Shown: positions 1 to 6,499, counted from the stretch's first letter. The stretch is 9,717 nucleotides of DNA from Candidatus Thorarchaeota archaeon (GCA_016840245.1 JAEOST010000649.1:1-9717), one strand, 5' to 3'. Program-made: numbers and translations. The notes: a model not told the origin generated them from the sequence alone.

Positions 1-278
1 CTCATGACATACCACGTATCGGGACCAACATTGGTGACAACAACTACTGCAGGGCACGGGTCCATATTCTCTTTGAAGATGATTTGGTCTCCTTCCTCAA
101 TCTGTGGTTTCACGTCAACCTTCGAACCATCTGGAAGTATGAGTTCTTCACTGCAGTCCCCTAACACTCTCAGTGCCGCATCACGGATTAGTTGAAACGA
201 CGCCTTGGCAATGACCCCATCATTTGTACTCGATGATTGTTGTCCGTTTTTTGTCATAATGCGTCCATGTGAGTTCAT
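1..278 (-). CDS. Hypothetical protein, 5' part only (runs off window)
   Basis: An open frame on the minus strand runs to the left edge of the window, so only the N-terminal ~92 residues are visible. There are two in-frame ATG starts, at 278 and at 257. Neither has a convincing Shine-Dalgarno sequence. I give the longer because it lies about 9 bases from the start site predicted from the A/T-rich box at 309-318. The visible protein starts with a polar Ser/Gln/Asn-rich stretch, followed by a helical segment (SFQLIRDAALRVLGD). A strand-rich part follows, with an EEGDQIIF motif and a hydrophobic PAVVVVTNVG strand after a CP pair. No signal peptide or membrane segment is visible. I do not recognise the family. 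The overlapping plus-strand frame in this stretch has no supporting features and is taken as a shadow. The gene is divergent from the TPM gene. Confidence 0.6.
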   Translation of the reverse strand, partial: MNSHGRIMTKNGQQSSSTNDGVIAKASFQLIRDAALRVLGDCSEELILPDGSKVDVKPQIEEGDQIIFKENMDPCPAVVVVTNVGPDTWYVM

Positions 279-303
279 CAGAGCTTGGCTTTAATCTTTG
301 GTT

Positions 304-320
304 GTGCAATAAATATTCCA
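304..320. promoter_or_regulatory. A/T-rich TATA-like element between divergent genes
   Basis: The core aataaatatt (309-318) is A/T-only and reads as a plausible TATA box on both strands. In the plus direction it predicts transcription starting near 339-341, about 17 bases before the ATG at 357. In the minus direction it predicts a start near 287, just before the ATG at 278. Archaeal TATA boxes usually lie about 26 bases upstream of the start site. Whether one box serves both genes cannot be told from sequence. Confidence 0.4.
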
Positions 321-356
321 CAAACAATAACATTTCCTTTGCATGGGGAATACATC

Positions 357-1205
357 ATGGGAACCAGAAAATCACATTGGAGAAGCTTGACTGTAATAGG
401 ATTCTCTCTATTACTTTGTGTTGGATTAGCTTCTTCAGCTGTAGCAATTCCTTCCAGTGCGGTTGGATATGTGAATGACTGGGCCTACTTGTTATATGAC
501 TTTGAGTATCCCGACTTAGAAGATTGGCTTGAAGCAGACTTGTACTGGATTGAAGAGAATACGACTGTTGAGATATTTGTCGTAACAACTGATGATCTTG
601 AAGGATACGACCTTGAACGATATGCAAATGTTCTGTTCAATCAGTGGGGTATAGGTAAGGCTGATGTAGACAACGGTCTCCTGATTCTTGTCTACTACGA
701 TTATGACCTCTTCGAATACTCTGTTAGAATCGAGGTGGGTCAGGGTCTCGAAGGCGCAATTACTGATTCTGAAGCAAGCCACATTGTTCAGGAGAACATG
801 GTGCCCTGGTTCGAGTTGGATTTCTGGTACGAAGGATTTGAGGAAGGTGTATGGGCCTTCTATGATGAGTTCTGGGACGATCCCAGTATTAGAAGTCAAC
901 AACCAGACCCAGTTGGCTGGCAGATTTTTGCATTTGAGAATCCTCTGATTGCCGGGATGTTCATCTCAGTTGGATTCGTCATGCTCTGGAACTGGTTGAT
1001 ATTTGCGTCAAGAAAAAGAGAGCAAGCCATAATTCCCTTGGCAGGGATTGGTGGTCTCTTGATATTCACCTGGTGGCTAGATCCCACTCTGGTTACACTG
1101 GGATATGCCATTATGATTTCATTAGGATTTACAGTCTTTTTGAGGGGTGGCTTCAGAATGCGAGGTGGGGGTGGAAGCTCTGAGGGTGGAGGATATTCAT
1201 ACTAA
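357..1205 (+). CDS. TPM-domain (YgcG-like) membrane protein
   Basis: This is a 282-residue protein. The signal peptide (residues 1-30) has basic residues, a hydrophobic core and an AVA cleavage site. A TPM domain follows (about 34-175), with the family's VGYVNDWA opening, FVVTT strand, YANVLFNQWGIG (W97), DNGLLILV, and RIEVGQGLEG (126-133), then an ITD motif. Three hydrophobic segments follow at about 196-217, 224-241 and 246-264, and the tail is Gly/Ser-rich (GGGGSSEGGG), as is typical of YgcG-like proteins. The TPM domain should therefore lie outside the membrane. The family's biochemical role is poorly settled: some members are reported as phosphatases, and plant relatives act in photosystem II repair. 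An in-frame TTG at 285 would add 24 residues that are unlike a signal peptide, so ATG 357 is preferred. The LemA gene follows 18 bases downstream in the same operon, which supports the call. Confidence 0.88.
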   Translation: MGTRKSHWRSLTVIGFSLLLCVGLASSAVAIPSSAVGYVNDWAYLLYDFEYPDLEDWLEADLYWIEENTTVEIFVVTTDDLEGYDLERYANVLFNQWGIGKADVDNGLLILVYYDYDLFEYSVRIEVGQGLEGAITDSEASHIVQENMVPWFELDFWYEGFEEGVWAFYDEFWDDPSIRSQQPDPVGWQIFAFENPLIAGMFISVGFVMLWNWLIFASRKREQAIIPLAGIGGLLIFTWWLDPTLVTLGYAIMISLGFTVFLRGGFRMRGGGGSSEGGGYSY

Positions 1206-1210
1206 GATAT

Positions 1211-1216
1211 AGAGGT
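1211..1216 (+). promoter_or_regulatory. Ribosome binding site of the LemA gene
   Basis: An agaggt sequence ends 7 bases before the ATG at 1224. It lies in the 18-base gap after the TPM stop codon and supports translation of the second gene from a shared transcript. Confidence 0.6.
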
Positions 1217-1223
1217 AATTGAG

Positions 1224-1772
1224 ATGGAAATGAAAGCTGTCATTGGCTGTGTACTGATTGGTGTGTTAGCAATCGGTGCCATAAGCGGTGTGATGATAAT
1301 CGGGAATTACAATGAACTCGTTACACTTGATTACGAGGCGGAAACTGAATGGAGTAACATATGGATACAGGTTGAACGTAAGATGGATTTGATTCCGCAA
1401 ATACAAACCATTGTTGAGAGCTATGGGGCTTATGAGCAAGACACTCTCCTCTTACTTGTTGACCTCAGAACACAGTGGATGAGTGCTAACGATAGTCTTG
1501 CTCAAAGGGACAATCTATCCGATACTGTGACTGACACACTCAACCAAATCATTATTGCCTTTGAAGCATATCCCGATTTGAAAGCTGATATTCTTTACCA
1601 AGATTGGCTTGTTGAAGTTGCTGGCACTGAAAATAGAATAACTAACGCCAAATTAGATTACAACGAGGCAACAGCTGCATTCAATATCAAACTTCGATCC
1701 TTCCCTGGAAATTGGGTGGGTGGAATGTTCGGGTTCACTCCAAAGGATCTCTACACAGATAGGATAGTATAG
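1224..1772 (+). CDS. LemA family membrane protein
   Basis: A 182-residue protein, the usual size for LemA. It has one N-terminal membrane segment (about residues 5-26), directly followed by the family's YNELV motif (Y29, N30). The rest is a predicted helical bundle carrying the LemA landmarks in order: the R52-x-x-D55-L-I-P segment, EAYPDLKAD (114-122), TENRI (E136), DYNEA (Y146, N147), and RSFPGN (F160, P161) near the C-terminus. The biochemical role of LemA proteins is not established. They are small membrane-anchored helical proteins commonly encoded beside TPM/YgcG proteins, as here, which suggests that the two act together at the membrane. The start ATG is supported by the preceding agaggt; an alternative ATG two codons later would change little. 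Confidence 0.92.
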   Translation: MEMKAVIGCVLIGVLAIGAISGVMIIGNYNELVTLDYEAETEWSNIWIQVERKMDLIPQIQTIVESYGAYEQDTLLLLVDLRTQWMSANDSLAQRDNLSDTVTDTLNQIIIAFEAYPDLKADILYQDWLVEVAGTENRITNAKLDYNEATAAFNIKLRSFPGNWVGGMFGFTPKDLYTDRIV

Positions 1773-1805
1773 GCAGCCCCCATTGAACTAAGCATCTATC
1801 TGACA

Positions 1806-1815
1806 GCTTAAAAGG
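1806..1815 (+). promoter_or_regulatory. Possible TATA box for the CstB-like gene
   Basis: The sequence gcttaaaagg lies about 40 bases upstream of the TTG start at 1851, in the 78-base gap after the LemA gene. It predicts transcription beginning near 1837 and a leader of about 14 bases. An aaggt ribosome-binding candidate (1836-1840) lies in or just at the start of that leader. This is a weak match, called on position and composition only. Confidence 0.35.
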
Positions 1816-1850
1816 TCAGACTCTTGAGTGGAAAAAAGGTTGCCTGAATC

Positions 1851-3233
1851 TTGAGAATCGAAACAATACGTTCAGAAGGTCTTGCACAACTCTCATACTT
1901 TGTAGTATCAGAAGGAGAAGCCTTTGTAATAGACCCACGGAGAGACGTAGATGTCTACCTCAATTTGGCTGCTAAGCATCAAGCAGAAATCAAACATATC
2001 TTCGAAACTCATAGAAATGAGGACTATGTGATCGGATCTGTGGAACTCAAGTACTACATACCAACCGCTAGGATTGGACACAGTGATGCGACATCATTCA
2101 GATACGGGGATGATAGCATTGCTGATGGCGAGACCTTCACTATTGGAAACGTGAAGATAAGATGTGTAAACACACCAGGGCATACTCCTGATTCCATGTG
2201 CTATCTCCTATCAGATCGTTCTGTGGGTCCGGACCCGTTGATGGTATTTACAGGTGACACTCTTTTTGTAAATGAAGTTGGTCGAACCGACCTTGTAGAC
2301 ATTAAACACCATGATGAGATGTCACGTGCCCTCTATCAAAGTCTATACGATAAGGTTCTGAAGTTTGGTGATGGAGTCATTGTCTATCCCGGTCATGGTG
2401 CAGGTTCCGTCTGCGGTGGATCAATTGGGAAACGTGATTTCACAACTATCGGATACGAACGCTCCAACAATAAATGGCTCTCTATGAATGAGGAAGAATT
2501 CGTGACTTCGAAACTGAACCAACAACTAACATTGGCTCCCTACTTCAAGAACTGCGAACGTCTAAACACAGTGGGACCTCCCTTGCTGGCAGAGATGGAT
2601 GCTCCGAAGATACTTGATGTTGAAATGTTCGAGATGATGTTGGATGATCCTGAGTACTACGCGATAGACACTAGGTCTCCTGCTGAGTTTCATCAGGCAC
2701 ATATACCTGGCTCTATCAGTATGAGTCTCGGTGATATGGGGCTCTTTGCTGGATGGATTGCGAAACCGGAGCACTACTTCCTATTCGTTCTTCAGCGACA
2801 TATTAATTTCCATGAAGCAAGAGGATTGTTCGTAAGGGTAGGATTAGATAATGTCGTTGGCTATCTTGCCCGTGGAATTGAAGGTTGGGCTAATGCTGGG
2901 AAGCAGACACGTAGTCTGCAGAGATATCTTCTGGAAGTAATGAAATCTGATATTGACAACAAAGTAGTGACTCCCATTGATGTCAGACAATCTCATGAAT
3001 TCGAAAAGGAGCGTATTGCAAACTCAAAGTCTGTACCTTTGACTGAATTGCACGACAATCTGGAGTCATTGAGAAGAGAAGGCCCGAAAGCAATCATTTG
3101 TCCTGCAGGAGTTCGGGGCACAACTGCTACAAGTGTGATGCTACGAGCTGGCATCGAAGATGTGCTCGTACCAATCGATGGAATGAAAGGCTGGAAACGT
3201 CACAAGTATCCAATTGTAGGGAACGTGGATTAG
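1851..3233 (+). CDS. cstB: CstB-like persulfide dioxygenase-sulfurtransferase (MBL fold + two rhodanese domains)
   Basis: A 460-residue protein with no signal peptide, so cytoplasmic. Residues 1-240 form a metallo-beta-lactamase fold like that of persulfide dioxygenases. The first metal motif reads H54-R-N56-E-D58-Y59 rather than HxHxDH. H111 (TPGHTPDS), D136 (TGDTLF) and H182 (PGHG) are present. H54, H111 and D136 match the two-His-one-Asp set that binds the single iron in ETHE1-type enzymes. C188 in AGSVCGG sits where CstB proteins carry an active-site cysteine. Rhodanese domain 1 (about 256-355) has the IDTRSPAEFHQAHIPGS entry (D273) but no cysteine loop, so it is a non-catalytic homology domain. 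Rhodanese domain 2 (about 360-457) has IDVRQ (D377) and the catalytic loop CPAGVR, with C417. This is the domain order of CstB, which oxidises low-molecular-weight persulfides to thiosulfate. The start is TTG 1851: an in-frame TGA lies at 1845, and the protein begins like its family (RIETIRSEGLAQLSY). Confidence 0.8.
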   Translation: MRIETIRSEGLAQLSYFVVSEGEAFVIDPRRDVDVYLNLAAKHQAEIKHIFETHRNEDYVIGSVELKYYIPTARIGHSDATSFRYGDDSIADGETFTIGNVKIRCVNTPGHTPDSMCYLLSDRSVGPDPLMVFTGDTLFVNEVGRTDLVDIKHHDEMSRALYQSLYDKVLKFGDGVIVYPGHGAGSVCGGSIGKRDFTTIGYERSNNKWLSMNEEEFVTSKLNQQLTLAPYFKNCERLNTVGPPLLAEMDAPKILDVEMFEMMLDDPEYYAIDTRSPAEFHQAHIPGSISMSLGDMGLFAGWIAKPEHYFLFVLQRHINFHEARGLFVRVGLDNVVGYLARGIEGWANAGKQTRSLQRYLLEVMKSDIDNKVVTPIDVRQSHEFEKERIANSKSVPLTELHDNLESLRREGPKAIICPAGVRGTTATSVMLRAGIEDVLVPIDGMKGWKRHKYPIVGNVD

Positions 3234-3520
3234 AACATTCTGAGGTGAAGACCTGCTCGTATCCTGAGGTCATGCAGTGACTGCCTCATCTCTTTCACTC
3301 TCTCTTGATTAACACGATACATTGGTGTTCTCATGTCTTCAAGATTTGGAACTCGAACAAGTAGGTCATGTTCTCGCAATCGTTTGAGAGCGAAGCTCAC
3401 TGTTCTTAGAGGGACCTCGCAACACATTGCAATCTCACGAGGTGCAGATGGTCCTTCACAGGCAACATGATCCAGTACCAACAGAGCGCTCTTTGGCATG
3501 ACTCTTAGATTTAGTATCAT
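3230..3520 (-). CDS. Small winged helix-turn-helix transcriptional regulator
   Basis: A 96-residue basic protein. A first helix (about residues 10-21) leads into a helix-turn-helix (about 25-50: PREIAMCCEVPLRTVSFALKR) with a typical recognition helix. A strand-turn-strand wing follows (LLVRVP ... TPMYRVN, about 53-70), and then a C-terminal helix that could be used for dimerisation. The fold is of the MarR/ArsR/TrmB type; I cannot assign a subfamily. Cysteines C21, C33 and C34 sit in or next to the DNA-binding domain, which makes thiol or persulfide sensing possible. The ATG at 3520 has an aaggag ribosome-binding site on the minus strand (bases 3530-3535). The gene is convergent with the CstB-like gene, and the two stop codons share the four bases TTAG. 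It is divergent from the Lrp-like gene at 3671. Confidence 0.82.
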   Translation of the reverse strand: MILNLRVMPKSALLVLDHVACEGPSAPREIAMCCEVPLRTVSFALKRLREHDLLVRVPNLEDMRTPMYRVNQERVKEMRQSLHDLRIRAGLHLRMF

Positions 3521-3570
3521 TGTCTTCTACTCCTTGTTGTAACCAACCGAGCCAAATTACGGCAAACAAA

Positions 3571-3582
3571 ACCTTTTTTATT
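3571..3582 (-). promoter_or_regulatory. TATA-like box for the winged-helix gene
   Basis: On the minus strand this reads aataaaaaaggt, about 50-60 bases upstream of the ATG at 3520. It predicts a start near 3550 and a 30-base leader containing the aaggag ribosome-binding site. It lies between a CGGCAA half-site (3560-3565) and its inverse TTGCCG (3581-3586). Confidence 0.45.
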
Positions 3583-3616
3583 GCCGATTAATGCATGTTC
3601 TATATCGGCAATACAG

Positions 3617-3622
3617 TATATA
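3617..3622 (+). promoter_or_regulatory. TATA box for the Lrp-like gene
   Basis: TATATA lies about 50 bases upstream of the ATG at 3671 and predicts transcription near 3645, with a leader of about 25 bases. It falls between the CGGCAA at 3606-3611 and the TTGCC at 3629-3633. A second A/T-rich stretch, ctatat (3599-3604), is an alternative. Confidence 0.55.
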
Positions 3623-3670
3623 GGCGTTTTGCCATGAGCAATCCTTGCGTCGAACGAGTGTGAATGCTTG

Positions 3671-4774
3671 ATGGAACCAAAGAAACTCGATAAGAAAGAT
3701 GCTGAGATACTTACAGCCCTTGATAGAATGGGTGGTAATGTATCTGCTGAGCGACTTGCAGAGATTCTTGATTATCCAGCTCGAACCATAAGATATCGAC
3801 TGTCAAAACTAAAGGAATCCGGGTATCTCACAACTCTCTTAGCAATGAGTCATGAACTGCAATTTGGACTTGGTGATGCTGTCGTACTTCTCGACACAAC
3901 TGATAGTAAACGTGAATTAACTCTGAGTCTATTGGACTCATTTCCAGTCTTCTACTATCTGAGTCCATCATATGGTAGATACAATGGATATCTTAGTCAT
4001 ACCGCCTATATTCGCGACGAATACGCTGAGTTCAACAGAATAATTGATAGTCTATATGATGCCAAATTGATTACGAATCATCTCTTCTTTGATGATGCGG
4101 ATTACATTATCTTCAAGGCTGATATTAGTCAGTTCAGTCGTGATGATAGATGGCGCTGGAATTGGAAGAAGTGGATTAAGAAATCAAAGGGAATTTTGAA
4201 GAAAGGTAAGAGTTCTAGAATTGAATTTAACCACGAGCAGAGTTTGAAATCATTCGATGTTAGGGATATTGAGATAATAATCAAGCTGAGAGAGGATGCT
4301 ACGACCACACTAAAGGATCTCAGTAGTCAATTAGGACTATCCGATACTCAAATCGGGAAACGAATAAAGCGTTTAGAACGGATTGGAGTAATCAAGGGTT
4401 ATAGATGGGTCATGGGACCTGATGTGGATTCAATTTACATATACACCTTCTTTGAGGTTGATGAACCAAAACATCCTGTGCTGTCATGTTTCCAAGAGTT
4501 GCCTTTTGCTTCTGTTCTATTTATGGAAACCCCTACAAGGTTCTGTCTAAGGTCAAAGATGGACTCCGGTGACATCTTGGGGTATATGCGAGGTCTCGAT
4601 ACTCTCAGACCACATCTGGAATCCTGTTTCATTCAATCCGCCCATGACCTAACTGTTGTTGAAAGTTCTAGAGTCTGGAATTCCATTTTTGATTTTGAAT
4701 CATCGAGTTGGCGAATGGATCCGAAACCATATATCCGTGACCTCAAAAAGAAGATTCGAGAACAGAAGAAATGA
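3671..4774 (+). CDS. Lrp/AsnC-like regulator with two winged-helix domains
   Basis: A 367-residue protein from ATG 3671. A TTG one codon upstream would add a single residue, and no strong ribosome-binding site decides between them. Residues 6-55 form an AsnC-type winged helix (LDKKDAEILTAL ... PARTIRYRLSKLKESGYL), followed by an alpha/beta region to about 155. A Trp/Lys-rich basic linker comes next (W161, W163, W165, W168, then several lysines to about 185). Residues 196-250 form a second winged helix (DVRDIEIIIKLRE ... SDTQIGKRIKRLERIGVIKGY), followed by a second alpha/beta region with an IYTFFEVD strand resembling an Lrp effector (RAM) fold. The protein ends in a charged Lys/Arg/Glu helix. 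The layout looks like an internal duplication of an Lrp unit. A role as DNA-binding regulator, possibly self-regulating through the half-sites upstream, is inferred. The effector is unknown. Confidence 0.82.
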   Translation: MEPKKLDKKDAEILTALDRMGGNVSAERLAEILDYPARTIRYRLSKLKESGYLTTLLAMSHELQFGLGDAVVLLDTTDSKRELTLSLLDSFPVFYYLSPSYGRYNGYLSHTAYIRDEYAEFNRIIDSLYDAKLITNHLFFDDADYIIFKADISQFSRDDRWRWNWKKWIKKSKGILKKGKSSRIEFNHEQSLKSFDVRDIEIIIKLREDATTTLKDLSSQLGLSDTQIGKRIKRLERIGVIKGYRWVMGPDVDSIYIYTFFEVDEPKHPVLSCFQELPFASVLFMETPTRFCLRSKMDSGDILGYMRGLDTLRPHLESCFIQSAHDLTVVESSRVWNSIFDFESSSWRMDPKPYIRDLKKKIREQKK

Positions 4775-4793
4775 AACCGAATCCTTGAAGTAA

Positions 4794-4802
4794 GTGTATA
4801 TT
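4794..4802 (+). promoter_or_regulatory. TATA-like box for the gamma-glutamyltransferase-like gene
   Basis: The sequence gtgtatatt lies about 32 bases before the ATG at 4831. It predicts a start near 4825, hence a very short leader with no room for a Shine-Dalgarno site. None is visible, which agrees with near-leaderless translation. Confidence 0.5.
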
Positions 4803-4804
4803 CC

Positions 4805-4810
4805 TTTTTT
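4805..4810 (+). terminator. Possible T-tract terminator after the Lrp-like gene
   Basis: Six T residues lie 31 bases after the stop codon at 4774. Archaeal RNA polymerase often terminates at such oligo-T tracts without a hairpin. The tract also lies just downstream of the next gene's TATA-like box, so it may be incidental. Confidence 0.25.
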
Positions 4811-4830
4811 GACTGGGAAGTGTACAAGAG

Positions 4831-6420
4831 ATGGTATTCTCGATTCGACCCTATAGTCGGTCTGAGGTTCTGGCAGAGAAGGCTATGGTATCTACATCTC
4901 AACCTCTAGCTACACAGGCTGGTTTCACTATTCTTCAATCCGGTGGAAATGCTGTCGATGCGGCAATCGCAGCTGCTGCAGTACTTGATGTCACTGAACC
5001 CTTCAGTACCGGATGCGGTGGTGATGCCTTCGCACTTCTTTACTCTCCTGATATGAAGGAGCCTATCAGTCTGAATGGGTCTGGTAAGTCAGGGTCTCTT
5101 GCCACTCTTGACAATCTTCTAGAAAGGGGATGGAATGAAATACCTATTCGGGGTGGTGCTCCGGTAACTGTTCCTGGAGCAATACATCTCTGGGCTTATA
5201 TGATTGAGAATTATGGCTCCATGGAACTTTCAGAAATCCTAACTCCAGCAATACGATATGCTGAGAATGGATTCCCTGTTTCACCAATTATTGCTGCTCA
5301 GTGGAAGATGACCCTTCCTAATCTGATTAATTCAGAGGCTAAACGTGTTTACACCATAGATGGTCGGGCTCCTACAATGGGTGACAAGATGAGGAATAGG
5401 GACCTAGCAGAGACCTTCAGAGCAGTTGCTGAGTCTGGAGTCCAAGGATTCTATAACGGTGAGATTGCAGAAAAACTTGTCAACACTGTACAGCAAGAAG
5501 GTGGATTCTTGACACTTGATGATTTGAAGACTCATGAGAGTATAGTGACAAGAGCAATCAGCACAACCTATCATGGAGTCACGGTTTATGAGCATCCACC
5601 AAATGGTCAAGGATTTGCAGCTCTTAACATGCTCAACATTATGGAAGAGTTTGATCTATCTATTATGGGGGCTCTGGACACAGAGAGATACCATCTCATG
5701 ATTGAAGCAAAGAAGCTGGCTTATGCAGATCTACTTGCTCACAATGCAGACCCTTCATTCTATGATATTCCCAGTGACATTTTCGAGTCTAAGAAATACG
5801 CAAAGACGCGTGCATCAATCATCGACAGAGAGCGTGCGATGGATACACCTGGAACTGGAATTCAACCCAAAGGTGACACAGTCTATCTTGCCACTGCTGA
5901 TGACTCTGGACTGGTCGTGTCTTTCATCAATTCCCTCTACATGGGATTTGGAAGTGGTCTTGTTGTCCCTGGAACTGGCATCAAGCTCCAGAACAGAGGA
6001 AATCTCTTCTCGCTTGACCCAGAACATCCAAACAGCTATGCTCCCGAGAAACGTCCTTTTCATACGATAATTCCAGCAATTCTTGAGAAGAAGCATGATT
6101 TCTATGGTGCAATGGGTATAATGGGTGGGGCTCATCAGGCACAGGCTCATGCTCAGTTTGTCAGCAACCTTATGGACTGTGGTATGAGGCCACAAGAGGC
6201 AATGGACCATCCTCGATTCAATCATAACCAATTGGACAACACCTTGGCTTTGGAGAATGGTGTTCCAGTACATGTCCACGACGAGCTTCGGAAGATGGGT
6301 CATCGACTTGTACATGAAACAATGTCTGGGTTTGGAGGAGGTCAGGTGATACTAAGGATTGGTGAAGCTTGGGTAGGTGGATCTGATCGACGAAAAGACG
6401 GACAAGCTGCAGGATTCTGA
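4831..6420 (+). CDS. Gamma-glutamyltransferase-like hydrolase (YwrD-type, cytoplasmic)
   Basis: A 529-residue protein spanning the whole gamma-glutamyltransferase family length. The N-terminal part has SQPLATQAGFTILQSGGNAVDAAIAA and then TGCGGDAFALLY. A PVTVPGAIHLW segment follows, then PPNGQGFAALNML. The small-subunit start is GDTVYLATAD, where T350 is the expected autoprocessing and catalytic nucleophile. FGSGLVVPGTGIKLQNRG and MGGAHQAQAHAQ come after it. Family members cleave themselves before this threonine and hydrolyse or transfer gamma-glutamyl groups, for example from glutathione. No signal peptide is present, unlike periplasmic GGTs, so it probably acts in the cytoplasm like the YwrD group. 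K86 in LNGSGKSG stands where I would expect an arginine that binds the glutamyl carboxylate. The substrate may therefore differ, and glutathione cannot be assumed. The ATG is positioned by the TATA-like box upstream. Aspartate ammonia-lyase follows 79 bases downstream. Confidence 0.87.
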   Translation: MVFSIRPYSRSEVLAEKAMVSTSQPLATQAGFTILQSGGNAVDAAIAAAAVLDVTEPFSTGCGGDAFALLYSPDMKEPISLNGSGKSGSLATLDNLLERGWNEIPIRGGAPVTVPGAIHLWAYMIENYGSMELSEILTPAIRYAENGFPVSPIIAAQWKMTLPNLINSEAKRVYTIDGRAPTMGDKMRNRDLAETFRAVAESGVQGFYNGEIAEKLVNTVQQEGGFLTLDDLKTHESIVTRAISTTYHGVTVYEHPPNGQGFAALNMLNIMEEFDLSIMGALDTERYHLMIEAKKLAYADLLAHNADPSFYDIPSDIFESKKYAKTRASIIDRERAMDTPGTGIQPKGDTVYLATADDSGLVVSFINSLYMGFGSGLVVPGTGIKLQNRGNLFSLDPEHPNSYAPEKRPFHTIIPAILEKKHDFYGAMGIMGGAHQAQAHAQFVSNLMDCGMRPQEAMDHPRFNHNQLDNTLALENGVPVHVHDELRKMGHRLVHETMSGFGGGQVILRIGEAWVGGSDRRKDGQAAGF

Positions 6421-6499
6421 ATCTATTTCTCTTCACATTACCAACACGAATAGTTCAAGTTCGATTGTGTTTACCTACAAACTCCTGTGTGGTGTGTTG

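Larger units (their letters stand above)
3560..3633. promoter_or_regulatory. Candidate operator cluster: four alternating CGGCAA / TTGCCG half-sites
   Basis: The half-sites are CGGCAA (3560-3565), TTGCCG (3581-3586), CGGCAA (3606-3611) and TTGCC (3629-3633). Orientation alternates, and neighbours are spaced 21, 25 and 23 bases centre to centre, about two helical turns. The middle two belong to a perfect 10-base inverted repeat: TATTGCCGAT at 3579-3588 and ATCGGCAATA at 3604-3613, with 15 bases between. The outer pairs flank the TATA-like boxes of the two divergent regulator genes. Such a layout fits binding by a dimeric winged-helix or Lrp-type repressor. Which of the two neighbouring proteins binds here is not known. 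Confidence 0.6.

Noticed and set aside
4..195. Plus-strand 63-codon frame at the left edge
   Set aside because: Low-complexity Ser/Thr content, opposite the minus-strand frame that has a plausible promoter and an ordinary protein composition.
285..356. TTG start at 285 extending the TPM protein by 24 residues
   Set aside because: The extension precedes a clean signal peptide that starts at ATG 357, and it overlaps the predicted promoter region.
5815..6315. Minus-strand open frame of 166 codons inside the GGT-like gene
   Set aside because: It lies wholly opposite conserved catalytic motifs of the real gene; the translation is low-complexity and unlike any domain.
6377..6499. 41-residue N-terminal extension of aspartase
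   Set aside because: It overlaps the end of the GGT-like gene, is Ser/Asn-rich with no aspartase-like features, and the family start pattern begins right after ATG 6500.
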